Of a stretch of 64,000 nt of DNA, positions 17,295 through 26,130 are shown in pieces. Origin of the DNA: Bacillus sp. B15-48. GTDB lineage: Bacteria; Bacillota; Bacilli; Bacillales; Cytobacillaceae. Location: NCBI RefSeq assembly GCF_016879755.1, contig NZ_WOFU01000002.1:558001-622000 (forward strand). The letters run 5' to 3'. Position 1 is the stretch's first letter, and every line of letters starts with the position of its first letter. The notes beneath the pieces were generated by a model. The model was not told the DNA's origin and did not search any database. It was given only the letters and a program-made list of their open reading frames with translations. Both the position numbers and the translations under genes were made by a program.

Positions 17295-18242
17295 ATGAGA
17301 GTAATTAAAATTTCACCGCGTGGATATTGCTACGGTGTTGTCGATGCTATGGTGATCGCCAGAAACGCGGCTCTAGATAAAAGTTTACCGAGACCCATCT
17401 ACATTTTAGGAATGATCGTCCATAATAAGCATGTCACAGATGCTTTTGAAGAAGATGGGATCATTACTCTAGACGGGAATAATCGCAAAGAAATTTTAGA
17501 GAAAGTCGAAAAAGGCACGGTTATTTTCACTGCACACGGGATTTCACCGGAAGTACGTGAGCTAGCAAAAGAAAAGGGACTAGTGACAATTGATGCCACT
17601 TGCCCCGATGTTACGAGTACACATGAGCTTATTAGCGAAAAAGTACGGGAGGGTTTTCAAGTTATATATATCGGGAAAAAGGGACATCCCGAACCAGAAG
17701 GCGCGGTTGGTGTTGCGCCAACGCTCGTTCATCTCGTTGAAACTGTAGAAGATGTAGAAGCACTACAGTTAAATTATGATAAGCTTATTTGCACAAATCA
17801 AACGACTATGAGTCAATGGGATGTTGCTGATATCATGAAAAAGGTAGAAGAAAAATTTCCTACTGTTGAATTCCATCGAGAAATTTGTATGGCAACACAA
17901 GTAAGGCAAGAGGCTGTCGCGGAGCAAGCGAAAGAAGCAGATGTATTAATTGTCGTTGGAGACCCAAAAAGTAATAACTCTAACCGTCTAGCACAAGTTT
18001 CCGAAGAGATCGCTTCAACTAAAGCCTATCGAATCGCCGATGTTTCTGAACTTAATCTAGATTGGCTAAAAGGAGCTAAAACAGTTGCAGTAACTGCTGG
18101 TGCCTCCACCCCTACGCCGATTACGAAAGAAGTCATTTCTTTCCTGGAACAATATGATCCGAATGATGAATCAACATGGATGAGAGAGAAAAAAATCCCC
18201 TTGTCCAAAATTCTCCCAAAAATAAAGAGAACAACCGGTTAA
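17295..18242 (+). CDS. ispH: 4-hydroxy-3-methylbut-2-enyl diphosphate reductase IspH
   Basis: This is the last enzyme of the MEP pathway (315 residues), a [4Fe-4S] enzyme making IPP and DMAPP. The three cluster cysteines lie in [10 protein letters not shown] (near 12), DATCPDVT (near 102) and [12 protein letters not shown] (near 197). TAHG and the SNNSNRL and TAGASTP motifs bind the diphosphate. Length matches B. subtilis IspH (YqfP). ATG 17295 follows GCAGGAGGATG. A strong terminator follows, then a MITE-like element. Confidence 0.97.
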   Translation: MRVIKISPRGYCYGVVDAMVIARNAALDKSLPRPIYILGMIVHNKHVTDAFEEDGIITLDGNNRKEILEKVEKGTVIFTAHGISPEVRELAKEKGLVTIDATCPDVTSTHELISEKVREGFQVIYIGKKGHPEPEGAVGVAPTLVHLVETVEDVEALQLNYDKLICTNQTTMSQWDVADIMKKVEEKFPTVEFHREICMATQVRQEAVAEQAKEADVLIVVGDPKSNNSNRLAQVSEEIASTKAYRIADVSELNLDWLKGAKTVAVTAGASTPTPITKEVISFLEQYDPNDESTWMREKKIPLSKILPKIKRTTG

Positions 18243-18277
18243 AAACAAAACCGGTGAATAAAGCAGTTTTTAATGAT

Positions 18278-18309
18278 AAAGAGTGCTTTCGAAGCACTCT
18301 TTATTTTTA
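18278..18309 (+). terminator. Terminator of ispH
   Basis: AAAGAGTGCTT and AAGCACTCTTT pair around TCG (18278-18302), followed by the T-rich TATTTTTA. That same octamer is repeated at 18575-18582 on the far side of the inserted element. Confidence 0.88.
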
Positions 18310-18574
18310 GGCTCTGTTATAACTGAATGTTGATTTTACTATGATTGAAAAATAAACGGATAAATTCCGCCTAAACTGGGAAATACCGATATTTCCTTAA
18401 AAATAAGGGGAGTATTTCCGTCTATATGATCAAAACCTTTGAATTTCGGCTTATTTAGAGCAGTTAACCGGAATATCTCCGCTTATTTCCGCTCCATAAG
18501 CCTCCACTATATACATTAGGCGGAAATTCTCCGCCTATATTACAAGAAAATCAACAATGAATAATAACTGAGCA
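18310..18574. mobile_element. MITE-like element with terminal inverted repeats between ispH and yqfO
   Basis: The ends form inverted repeats: 18311-18337 (GCTCTGTTATAACTGAATG then TTGATTTT) and the reverse complement of 18547-18573 (GCTCAGTTAT, TTGTTGATTTT) agree at 21 of 27 positions. The element is about 265 bp and is flanked flush by TATTTTTA on both sides (18302-18309 and 18575-18582), a possible 8-bp target duplication; that octamer is AT-rich, so chance is possible. No coding potential is visible. The inside holds several CGGAAAT/TTTCCG-type palindromes, e.g. AGGCGGA / TCCGCCT at 18518-18536. No transposase is present, so it would be non-autonomous. Confidence 0.6.
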
Positions 18575-18579
18575 TATTT

Positions 18580-19695
18580 TTAAATAAACACAAACGGATC
18601 TGTATTGCATTCTGAGGCGATAAATTCAACCTCAAAGCCTTTTTCAACAGCCATTTGATCCATTTTCTTCGCTACTCCTACTTTCATCACTTTTTCTACA
18701 TTGTGACCAGGATCAATCATATTTAATCCAGCCATCATCGCATCATGAGCTGTATGATAATAGATGTCCCCGGTAATATATACATCTGCGCCGCGGAATT
18801 TTGCTTGTGAAAAATATTTATTTCCATCTCCACCAAGGATAGCTACCTTCTTTACGCTTGCATCTAACCTACCCACCACGCGGACACTGTTTACTTCAAG
18901 TGATACTTTTACCCGTTCAGCAAACGACTTTAAGCTCATTTCCTCAATTACGCCAATTCTACCAAGCCCTAATTGTTCTCCTTTGTTTTCTACAGGATAT
19001 AAGTCATAGGCAACCTCCTCATATGGATGGGCCTTTAACATAGCTGCTACGATTTTTTTTTCAAGGCTTTGCGGAAAAATCGTTTCAATTCTACTTTCTG
19101 ACACCGCTTCTAAACGGCCCTGTTCTCCGATGTGTGGATTCGTATGTTCCCCTGGTAAGAACCTGCCTGTTCCACTTGTTGAAAATGAGCAATGACTATA
19201 GTCACCAATCGCTCCTGCCCCAGCATTTCCTAAAGCTCCCCTTACTTTATCCGCATCTTCATTCGGAACGTAAACCACCAGCTTCTTCAACTTATCCTCA
19301 TAAGTGGGTACTAATACCTCGGTATTTTTCAACCCAATTGCCTCTGCAAGGAGATCATTCACTCCTCCTTTCGCAACATCTAAATTTGTATGTGCTACAT
19401 ATACGGCAATATCATGCTTTATTAATTTTGTTATTAATTTCCCAGAGGCATTTTCCTCAGTAATCTGCTTTAACGGTCTAAAAATGGGCGGATGGTGGGC
19501 GATGATTAAATCAATCTTTTTTTCAATTGCTTCATCTACCACATCTTCAAGTACATCAAGAGCAATCATTACCTTTTTAACCAGCTTATTTAAAGCACCT
19601 ACCTGCAAGCCAATTTTATCCCCTTCCATTGCATAGGCTTTAGGAGAAAATTGTTCAAAAAGCTGAATTACTTCATACCCATTTATTTTTTTCAT
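18580..19695 (-). CDS. yqfO: Nif3-like dinuclear metal-centre protein YqfO
   Basis: This 371-residue protein belongs to the NIF3 (DUF34) family, which forms a hexamer with a two-metal site. Metal-ligand motifs are LIIAHHPPIF (about 61-70), VAHTNLDVAKGG (about 99-110) and GDIYYHTAHDA in the C-terminal part. A PII/CutA1-like insertion occupies the middle (about 130-235), as in B. subtilis YqfO. The biochemical role is debated (GTP cyclohydrolase-like or metal-handling). The start overlaps the trmK stop by 4 nt, indicating translational coupling. Confidence 0.92.
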   Translation of the reverse strand: MKKINGYEVIQLFEQFSPKAYAMEGDKIGLQVGALNKLVKKVMIALDVLEDVVDEAIEKKIDLIIAHHPPIFRPLKQITEENASGKLITKLIKHDIAVYVAHTNLDVAKGGVNDLLAEAIGLKNTEVLVPTYEDKLKKLVVYVPNEDADKVRGALGNAGAGAIGDYSHCSFSTSGTGRFLPGEHTNPHIGEQGRLEAVSESRIETIFPQSLEKKIVAAMLKAHPYEEVAYDLYPVENKGEQLGLGRIGVIEEMSLKSFAERVKVSLEVNSVRVVGRLDASVKKVAILGGDGNKYFSQAKFRGADVYITGDIYYHTAHDAMMAGLNMIDPGHNVEKVMKVGVAKKMDQMAVEKGFEVEFIASECNTDPFVFI

Positions 19696-20399
19696 TGAAG
19701 TGCCTCCTCCACTAACAATATCTTCCTTGAAATCTCTTGTTTCTTTTCGATTGTTTCTTTATTTTGCTCAGCTTTTTCTAATTGAGATAATATCCGTTGC
19801 CAATTTTGCTTTTCTAGAGTCCATTTTTCCCGAAAAACATCATTCCTATCTTTTAATAGAAACGGACCAAATAAAATTTCGGCTTCAACCTTTTCGCTAT
19901 ATGGTTTCATTGGTTTCCCTTTTTCACCAACTAAAATTTCATAAATTTTTCCGTCTTCCATTAAAATCGTTTCTGCCATTAGTTCCCAACCGTTCTCAAT
20001 CATCCACTTTCGTATTGAAGCAGCTCCAATATTCGGCTGAAGAACGATTGTCTTTACTTGATTGAGCTTTGCTTTTCCTCTTTCCAAGATGGTTGTTATT
20101 AACGCACCGCCCATACCAGCAATCGTAATACAATCCACTTCTCCTGGCTGAATGACTTCCAATCCATCGCCTTTACGCACGGAGATACGGTCCGTAAGAC
20201 CCTCAGCTTGGACTTGTTTCAAAGCCGACTGAAAAGGCCCCTCTACTACTTCACCCGCGATAGCAAACCTTACTACGTCTTTTCTCACCAAATTGCAAGG
20301 CAAATAAGCATGGTCGGAACCAATATCCGCCAATTTTGAACCTTGCGGAACATAACTTGCAACTGTAGCAAGTCTATCGGAAAGTCTCTCTGTATTCAT
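19692..20399 (-). CDS. trmK: tRNA (adenine(22)-N(1))-methyltransferase TrmK
   Basis: This 235-residue SAM-dependent enzyme methylates A22 of tRNA. The N-terminal Rossmann fold has the SAM motif LADIGSDHAYLPC (about 22-34) and TIAGMGGALI (about 92-101); a C-terminal coiled-coil region is rich in Glu/Lys/Gln. It matches B. subtilis YqfN/TrmK in size and position. ATG 20399 follows AGAGGTGA. It is coupled to yqfO. Confidence 0.93.
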   Translation of the reverse strand: MNTERLSDRLATVASYVPQGSKLADIGSDHAYLPCNLVRKDVVRFAIAGEVVEGPFQSALKQVQAEGLTDRISVRKGDGLEVIQPGEVDCITIAGMGGALITTILERGKAKLNQVKTIVLQPNIGAASIRKWMIENGWELMAETILMEDGKIYEILVGEKGKPMKPYSEKVEAEILFGPFLLKDRNDVFREKWTLEKQNWQRILSQLEKAEQNKETIEKKQEISRKILLVEEALQ

Positions 20400-20678
20400 T
20401 CATTCACCTCTAATTATATTCTAATGTCATTAATCCTATCATATATATATTAAGATAAACCTGGCAAATTGAACTGCTCGATCCTTTTACCAATGTAGTT
20501 AAATTAACGTTTTTTCCGTCTTAAAAGGGATTTATCAATTTTTGATACGGTCACAAGCGTTATTGCTCAAATCGACCAAATATTCATATATGACTTTTTT
20601 CAGGAAAAATGTACCACTTTAATGTTTTTTTACATCGTTCTATGATTAATAACTCGTTTAGTTATAAAATGATGGCCC
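20400..20678. other. Gene-free leader between trmK and the repeat array
   Basis: AT-rich with no convincing gene. 20558-20620 resembles 20928-21008: both start with a TTAT[T/C]GCTCAAA motif and share CCAA, TTCATA and GAC-TTT blocks with a gap. This suggests a second, more decayed repeat family. Confidence 0.4.
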
Positions 20679-21037
20679 TTATTCCCCGTACTCGGATTAA
20701 AAAGGTGGATTATTCATAAATAACCTAAGTTTTATTGCTAGTACTTGGATTAAAGCGATTTTCGGCCGTTTTTTATTGCTAGTACAGGGATTATATTGGC
20801 CTTCTGACCTCACTTTATTGCTAGTACTCGGATTAACCCCTCATTTTACATCGTTTTATTACGAGTACTAGCAATATATCAACGAAATTTGCTGTTTTTA
20901 ATACGAGTACTTGGATTAAAAAACGCGTTACCAGCATTATCGCTCAAAAAGCCTACAGAACCTTTCGGCCAATTGTTCATAAGAGACCTTTACTGGATAA
21001 AACTCACAAAGGTCCTTGTGCCCAGTACTTGGATTAA
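20679..21037. repeat. Phased array of a ~20-bp repeat with 41-42 bp period
   Basis: The consensus is TTATTGCTAGTACT followed by YGGATTAA. Copies lie at 20679-20700, 20732-20753, 20773-20794, 20815-20836, 20856-20877 (this one closest to the inverted form), 20898-20919 and 21018-21037. A weak copy may lie near 20980-21003. Starts of copies 2-6 are spaced 41, 42, 41 and 42 bp, i.e. about four helical turns; spacers of 19-20 bp differ from each other. The core AGTACT is palindromic. Too short for CRISPR repeats, and no cas gene is present. No ORF is involved. The function is unknown. Confidence 0.75.
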
Positions 21038-21090
21038 ACTTTATTTTAACTAGATTTAACCATATATCTGACTTAGCATTCTTAACTTTA

Positions 21091-21118
21091 AAAAAAGTCC
21101 TTTGCAGATGCAAAGGAC
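21091..21118 (-). terminator. Terminator of cccA
   Basis: On the minus strand GTCCTTTGC and GCAAAGGAC pair around a 4-nt loop and are followed by TTTTTT. Confidence 0.88.
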
Positions 21119-21131
21119 AAAGCAAACGCTT

Positions 21132-21494
21132 TTATTTCATTTCCGCTAACCATTGAGCCATTTTTTCTTCATTTCCTGGAACTAAGTTACCTGGCATTCC
21201 ATTAGGTGTTCCATTTACTAAAATATCCTCAATTTCTTCAACCGTGAAGTCACTCCCAACAGTTGTCAATGCTGGACCTGAAACACCTTGGTATTGGTCT
21301 CCATGACAGCCGATACAACTCTGTTGATACAACTCTTCAGGACTAGCTTCTGCCACCTCTTCGGTGCTCTCCCCACCTTCAGCTTCATTTGCAATTTGTT
21401 TTGAATCCCCTAAGCCTTTAAAAGAAAGGAAAAACATTAGGCCAATACCAAACACCATGATTAGTACAAATGGAATAATTGGATTCCGGTTCAC
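21132..21494 (-). CDS. cccA: Cytochrome c550 CccA
   Basis: This is a 120-residue membrane-anchored c-type cytochrome. One N-terminal membrane segment (about 7-26) is followed by a Glu/Ala/Ser linker and a small heme domain with CIGCH (about 57-61) and a distal Met in PNGMPG (about 98) or GNLVPG surroundings. It carries electrons on the outer face of the membrane. B. subtilis CccA is the same size and lies just downstream of sigA, as here. GTG 21494 follows AAGGAGGGG. Confidence 0.94.
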   Translation of the reverse strand: MNRNPIIPFVLIMVFGIGLMFFLSFKGLGDSKQIANEAEGGESTEEVAEASPEELYQQSCIGCHGDQYQGVSGPALTTVGSDFTVEEIEDILVNGTPNGMPGNLVPGNEEKMAQWLAEMK

Positions 21495-21745
21495 ACATAC
21501 CCCTCCTTATGTATAACATATTTATAACTAATGCAAACAACTTTATTTTACTTGAAAAATGTAGCAAGGAAAAGGGGAAAAGTAAAGTTTGTCACACTTA
21601 TACACAAATTAGACAAAATTTTAAAAATTAAACGAATAATAACAAAGAGAAAAACAGTTATTATCAACCTTTTACTGGAAAATTTAATAAGACTATTTGC
21701 AAAGTGAGCGACAATTCAGTAAAATAACTGTAAGTAGTGTTAATG

Positions 21746-21784
21746 AAAAAAGGGAATAACTTGCCCAATAAGCAAATTACCCCC
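21746..21784 (-). terminator. Terminator of sigA
   Basis: An imperfect hairpin on the minus strand, GGGTAATTTGC / GCAAGTTATTCCC with wobble pairs and a small bulge, is followed by TTTTTT. It lies just after the sigA stop. Confidence 0.7.
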
Positions 21785-21791
21785 ATTTTTC

Positions 21792-22922
21792 CTATTCAAG
21801 AAAGTCTTTTAATCGCTTGCTACGGCTCGGATGTCTTAGTTTTCGCAATGCCTTTGCTTCGATCTGACGGATTCGTTCACGGGTAACACCAAACACTTTT
21901 CCAACCTCTTCAAGTGTTCGTGTCCGACCATCGTCTAACCCGAAACGGAGCCTCAAGACATTTTCTTCCCGATCTGTCAGCGTATCAAGGACATCTTCTA
22001 GCTGCTCTTTTAATAATTCATAAGCAGCATGCTCGGAAGGTGAAGTTGCGTCTTGGTCTTCAATAAAGTCACCTAGATGAGAATCATCTTCTTCACCAAT
22101 TGGGGTTTCCAATGAAACTGGCTCTTGGGCAATCTTAAGAATTTCACGTACCTTTTCAGGTGTTAAATCCATATCTTCCGCAATTTCTTCTGGAGTTGGC
22201 TCCCGACCAAGATCTTGCAGCAATTGCCGTTGAACCCTAATTAATTTATTAATGGTTTCTACCATATGGACTGGGATTCGAATCGTTCTTGCCTGATCGG
22301 CAATCGCCCTTGTAATCGCTTGGCGAATCCACCAAGTAGCATAAGTACTAAATTTGAATCCTTTGCGATAATCAAATTTTTCAACTGCCTTAATCAAGCC
22401 CATATTTCCTTCTTGAATTAGATCCAAGAACAGCATTCCACGTCCAACATAGCGTTTAGCAATACTAACTACAAGGCGGAGATTGGCTTCAGCAAGACGT
22501 CTTTTTGCCTCCTCGTCTCCTTCTTCAATTCTTGTCGCAAGGTTGATTTCTTCCTCTGCAGACAGGAGGTCGACTCGACCAATCTCTTTTAGATACATTC
22601 TAACAGGGTCGTTTATCTTAACGCCAGGAGGGACACTAAGATCATTTAAATCAAACCCCTCATTACTTTGTTTAGCAAGTTCCTGAACACCAGGGTCTTC
22701 ATCCTCTTCACTTACACCTACGAGTTCAACGCCTTGATCCCCAAGAAATTCGTAAAATTCATCCATTTGGTCAGAATCTAACTCATAACTGGACAATCTT
22801 TCAGCAATATCATCGTAAGCAAGGACACCGGTTTTTTTACCCAGTTCCGTTAACTGATTTTTAACTTGTTCTAATGTTATTTCTGTTTCAACCTCTTTAG
22901 AACGGGCCGACTTTTCAGCCAT
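21792..22922 (-). CDS. sigA: RNA polymerase primary sigma factor SigA (RpoD)
   Basis: This is a 376-residue housekeeping sigma factor. Region 1.1 is at the N-terminus and region 1.2 includes [12 protein letters not shown]. Region 2 holds [20 protein letters not shown] (2.1), [20 protein letters not shown] (2.2) and [17 protein letters not shown] (2.3-2.4). Region 3 holds [14 protein letters not shown], and region 4.2 is [32 protein letters not shown]. It is almost identical to B. subtilis SigA after region 1.1. ATG 22922 (MAEKSARS) follows GGAGGGGGAC. It lies 36 bp after dnaG on the same strand, the conserved macromolecular-synthesis order. Confidence 0.98.
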   Translation of the reverse strand: MAEKSARSKEVETEITLEQVKNQLTELGKKTGVLAYDDIAERLSSYELDSDQMDEFYEFLGDQGVELVGVSEEDEDPGVQELAKQSNEGFDLNDLSVPPGVKINDPVRMYLKEIGRVDLLSAEEEINLATRIEEGDEEAKRRLAEANLRLVVSIAKRYVGRGMLFLDLIQEGNMGLIKAVEKFDYRKGFKFSTYATWWIRQAITRAIADQARTIRIPVHMVETINKLIRVQRQLLQDLGREPTPEEIAEDMDLTPEKVREILKIAQEPVSLETPIGEEDDSHLGDFIEDQDATSPSEHAAYELLKEQLEDVLDTLTDREENVLRLRFGLDDGRTRTLEEVGKVFGVTRERIRQIEAKALRKLRHPSRSKRLKDFLE

Positions 22923-22958
22923 ATGTCCCCCTCCTTCCAAAATCACAAAGCTTTAAAT

Positions 22959-24767
22959 TTATAAAGACTTTCGCAACTGAATAATTTCCATTGCGATAGT
23001 GGCTGCACGTTTATAATCATTTTGTCGTTCTGCTTCTTGTTGTTCCTTTTGCTTATCCTTTATTTTTAACATTTTTGATTGATTCAACACCTGTTTAATA
23101 TAATCTGTTAACTCTTGATCACTAGGCTCTTCATTTAGCGTCATCATCCCGATATCTGCTACAACCCTTTTTAGCTTATTATCTTCAAGGTAATTTAAGA
23201 ACCTATTAAGATCTGGTTCATGACCTTCTTCATAAAATCCTAACAAGTAAGTCATGATGGCTTGATGGTCATCAATATTAAACGCCTTTCCCTGTAATAG
23301 ATGCTGTACTTTATAGGCGATTTCATTATCCTTTAGCATATATGAAATTAGCCGTCTTTCCGCTTCATAGTAAGCAAGTTTAAGGCCCTGTTGTCTCATC
23401 ACCATTTGCGGTTGACGAATAACTTGTTCTAGCTGACTCTTTTCTTTTTTGGGGCTTAAAGGTGAATTTTGATTCAACTGTTGCTTTAAAGCATCTAATG
23501 ATATTGAAAATTCATTTGCTAACTGTCTTAAATAGAAATCTTTTTCAACCGCCTTCGTGAGACGATTGATTTCAACCAAGCCTTCTTCAATATATTGAAG
23601 GCGATCTCCTTCATTCAGAAGGTTTTTTCCTCTTCGTAAGTATAGAAGTTTGAACGATGTTAACGTTGAACTAGAACTGATGACATCTTCTTTAAACTTA
23701 TCTGAACCAGAGTTTCGTATATAATCATCAGGGTCGAGGCCGTCTGGAATAACAGCAACCTTCACTGTACAACCAGCTTCGTCAAGCATTAACGCTGCGC
23801 GATAGGCAGCTTCAATTCCAGCATTGTCGCCATCATAACAGATCGTAACTGACTGGACATTTTTTTTAATACTAGAAACATGTTCAGGTGTAATCGATGT
23901 TCCCATTGTGGCAACACCGTTTTCAATCCCTGCCCTATCTGCAGCAATTACATCCGCAAATCCCTCAAACAAAACGACTTGTTGTTGTTTCCGTATAATC
24001 GATCTTGCTTGATGAAAATTGTATAAAATTTTACTTTTATTGAAAATTGGCGTTTCCGGACTATTTAAATATTTGGGCTCATCATCCCCTAAAGCTCTCC
24101 CGGAAAAAGCAATTGTATTCCCTTGATGGTCATAGATAGGAAACATAATTCGATTTCTAAACCGATCAAAAAATGTCCCGTCTCGATCTCGCTTAATAAT
24201 CAAACCTGATTTTTCTATATCTTCCGTTGCATACCCTCTTTTTTGCAAAAGATTGGTAGCAAACTCCCAACTTGGTAGAGAATAACCAATTTGAAATTTT
24301 TCAATTGATTGTTTTGTAAAACCTCGGTTGATTAAATACTCAAGCGCTTCTTGACCCTCATTTGTATTTACTAACAAGTGATGGTAAAATTTCCTAAGTA
24401 GTTCATGCGCTTCGACCATTTGTCGAAGATTTTCAGGAATGGCCTTTTTTTTAACAGAAAGTGGGGCTTCTAACTCTAGTTGTACATTGGCACGGTCGGC
24501 GAGTTTAAAGGCCGCCTCTTGAAAGGTCAGTCCATCAATTTCCATTACAAACGAAAAAACATTTCCACCTGCACCACATCCAAAGCAATGGTAGATCTGT
24601 TTATCCGGTGATACCGAAAAAGATGGTGTATTCTCACCATGAAAAGGACAGAGACCGAAATAATTGCGACCATGCTTTTTCAGCTGTACATAATCACCTA
24701 TGACATCTGTTATTTCCACACCTTGTCTAATTTCTTCGAGCTTCTCCTCGGCAATTCTTTCTGCCAT
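22959..24767 (-). CDS. dnaG: DNA primase DnaG
   Basis: This is a 602-residue primase. The N-terminal zinc finger (CPFHGENTPSFSVSPDKQIYHCFGCGAGG) holds the ligands Cys, His, Cys, Cys. The TOPRIM core has VVLFEGFADVI (catalytic Glu), ATMGTSIT, and ICYDGDNAG, and there is a C-terminal helicase-binding domain. It synthesises RNA primers for replication with DnaB/DnaC-type helicase. ATG 24767 (MAERIAEEKL) is preferred; GGAG is 8 nt upstream, too close to ATG 24773. It is followed by sigA. A yqxD remnant lies directly upstream, where intact yqxD sits in B. subtilis. Confidence 0.97.
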   Translation of the reverse strand: MAERIAEEKLEEIRQGVEITDVIGDYVQLKKHGRNYFGLCPFHGENTPSFSVSPDKQIYHCFGCGAGGNVFSFVMEIDGLTFQEAAFKLADRANVQLELEAPLSVKKKAIPENLRQMVEAHELLRKFYHHLLVNTNEGQEALEYLINRGFTKQSIEKFQIGYSLPSWEFATNLLQKRGYATEDIEKSGLIIKRDRDGTFFDRFRNRIMFPIYDHQGNTIAFSGRALGDDEPKYLNSPETPIFNKSKILYNFHQARSIIRKQQQVVLFEGFADVIAADRAGIENGVATMGTSITPEHVSSIKKNVQSVTICYDGDNAGIEAAYRAALMLDEAGCTVKVAVIPDGLDPDDYIRNSGSDKFKEDVISSSSTLTSFKLLYLRRGKNLLNEGDRLQYIEEGLVEINRLTKAVEKDFYLRQLANEFSISLDALKQQLNQNSPLSPKKEKSQLEQVIRQPQMVMRQQGLKLAYYEAERRLISYMLKDNEIAYKVQHLLQGKAFNIDDHQAIMTYLLGFYEEGHEPDLNRFLNYLEDNKLKRVVADIGMMTLNEEPSDQELTDYIKQVLNQSKMLKIKDKQKEQQEAERQNDYKRAATIAMEIIQLRKSL

Positions 24768-24781
24768 AAACATTACTCCAT

Positions 24782-24989
24782 TTACTGGTGCTTTTCTTTT
24801 CTCTTAAGAGATTTCGACAAAACCCTCGAAAATTCCTTCACAAAATTCTCACGATCCTTAACACTGAAAACTTTTGGTCCCCCTCCGTAATTAACTGCCT
24901 TTCTCGCTTTTGCTGAAAGATAACGAAGTTCTAGTGCAACTTAATCCTTTTTGACAGGACAAGAAATCCGCATCGACAAAAACTGTCAA
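24782..24989 (-). pseudogene. yqxD: Remnant of yqxD (DUF188, YaiI/YqxD family)
   Basis: Both ends of a DUF188 protein are recognisable but the middle is gone. From 24989 the minus strand reads LTVFVDAD, the family N-terminus. One extra T then shifts the frame; removing it restores SCPVKKD. A stop (TAA) follows at once. Three codons later the C-terminal block resumes: ELRYLSAKARKAVNYGGGPK, then VFSVKDRENFVKEF, ending at a normal stop at 24782. About 90 internal residues of the usual ~150 are missing. B. subtilis has intact yqxD in exactly this place, upstream of dnaG. So this is an internal deletion plus a 1-nt insertion, not a short gene. Confidence 0.75.
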
Positions 24990-25236
24990 ACAATTTAATT
25001 CATAACTAGTAATTCTACATCACTCCACATAATCCTTCTTTAATGTCAGGATTTTTTAAAAATCAGTTTTTGTCGAATTTTTCCACTGGTATTCACTTGA
25101 CAAGTAACAATAAATAGTTTATTCGTAAACAGCCAAGTCTAAACCTAAAGTTGGATAAATTTATCACAATTTTTTATTATAGTATAAGAAAAGCTTTTTT
25201 GCTATTGTTTTTTTCGTAAAAACTAGTTGTGACAAC
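24990..25236. other. Gene-free region upstream of the yqxD remnant and dnaG
   Basis: AT-rich, no gene seen. On the minus strand a TATAAT stands near 25183-25178, within TATACTATAATAAAA, but without a good -35 17 bp upstream. It is the most likely place for the dnaG-sigA promoters. Confidence 0.4.
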
Positions 25237-25266
25237 AAAAAAAGAAGAGCACATTACACATGTGCT
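25237..25266 (-). terminator. Terminator of yqfL
   Basis: AGCACAT and ATGTGCT (25260-25266 / 25248-25254) form a hairpin followed on the minus strand by CTTCTTTTTTT. Confidence 0.75.
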
Positions 25267-25289
25267 TTTTAAAAAACAAAACGGCACTC

Positions 25290-26105
25290 TTAACTGAATG
25301 ATTTTTTCAACAATATGTTCATGATTCCATTTGCACTTTCCTCAACAGCCTTGTTGGTAACATCAATGACCGGGCAGCCTATTTTAGCAATAATTGAGTC
25401 GAAAAACTCAATTTCTTCTTTAATCCGCTCAATATTTGCATAGATTGCTTTTTCGTTTAACCCTAGAGAAATCAAACGTTCTCTTCGAATTTCATTTAAC
25501 TTTTCCGGTGTTATTCTGAGACCAAAACATTTTTCTTTAGGAACTAAAAACAGTTCCTCCGGTGGATCAATCTCTGGAACGATTGGAACATTCGCGACTT
25601 TATATCTTTTATGCGCTAAAAATTGAGATAAAGGTGTTTTGGATGTTCTTGAAACCCCTATTAAAACGATATCGGCTTTTAATATCCCACGGGGATCTCT
25701 CCCGTCATCATATTTAACTGCGAATTCAATCGCTTCGATTTTTTTAAAATAATCCTCATCTAACTTATGAACAAGTCCAGGTTCATTTAAAGGTGATTCT
25801 CCGCATTGATTTTGAATTTGGCTCATTAATGGACCAAGGATATCACAAATAGTGACTCCTTCACGTAAAGCAGCCTGTTTCATATAGTTGCTTATTTCAG
25901 GTTTCACTAAAGTATAAGCAATCATGCCGCCATCTTGTTTCGCAAGCGCGAGAACATCATCGACATTTGAAACATCCTCAACAAATGGGAACCGCTTAAG
26001 AATAATCTCAGAATCCTTAAACTGACTAACCGCTGCCTTTGTAACAAGTTCTGCCGTCTCACCTACTGAGTCTGAGACTACATAAATTATTGATTCTTTA
26101 CTCAT
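25290..26105 (-). CDS. yqfL: Bifunctional kinase/pyrophosphorylase regulating PPDK or PEP synthase (YqfL, DUF299)
   Basis: This 271-residue member of the pyruvate,phosphate dikinase regulatory protein family adds and removes phosphate on a Thr of its target enzyme. The nucleotide-binding motif is [17 protein letters not shown] (about 149-165), a P-loop-like GVSRTSKT; the N-terminus [13 protein letters not shown] is also typical. The length equals B. subtilis YqfL. ccpN lies directly upstream with a 25-bp gap, the conserved ccpN-yqfL pair linking gluconeogenic control. ATG 26105 follows AGGGGGATGG. Confidence 0.92.
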   Translation of the reverse strand: MSKESIIYVVSDSVGETAELVTKAAVSQFKDSEIILKRFPFVEDVSNVDDVLALAKQDGGMIAYTLVKPEISNYMKQAALREGVTICDILGPLMSQIQNQCGESPLNEPGLVHKLDEDYFKKIEAIEFAVKYDDGRDPRGILKADIVLIGVSRTSKTPLSQFLAHKRYKVANVPIVPEIDPPEELFLVPKEKCFGLRITPEKLNEIRRERLISLGLNEKAIYANIERIKEEIEFFDSIIAKIGCPVIDVTNKAVEESANGIMNILLKKSFS

Positions 26106-26130
26106 TGATGTACCATCCCCCTATTTACAT

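Noticed and set aside
18303-18579. Small gene between ispH and yqfO
   Set aside because: Frames are broken by stops and the stretch is explained by a MITE-like element with internal palindromes.
20679-21037. CRISPR array
   Set aside because: Repeats are about 20 bp, spacers 19-20 bp, one copy is better read inverted, and there are no cas genes or AT-rich CRISPR leader; it is reported as a phased repeat array instead.
20937-21125. 62-codon minus-strand frame after cccA
   Set aside because: Spans the repeat array and the cccA terminator; composition and context do not support a gene.
24639-24890. 83-codon plus-strand frame at the dnaG start
   Set aside because: Antisense to dnaG and the yqxD remnant; no ribosome site, and the minus strand has the recognisable DUF188 sequence.
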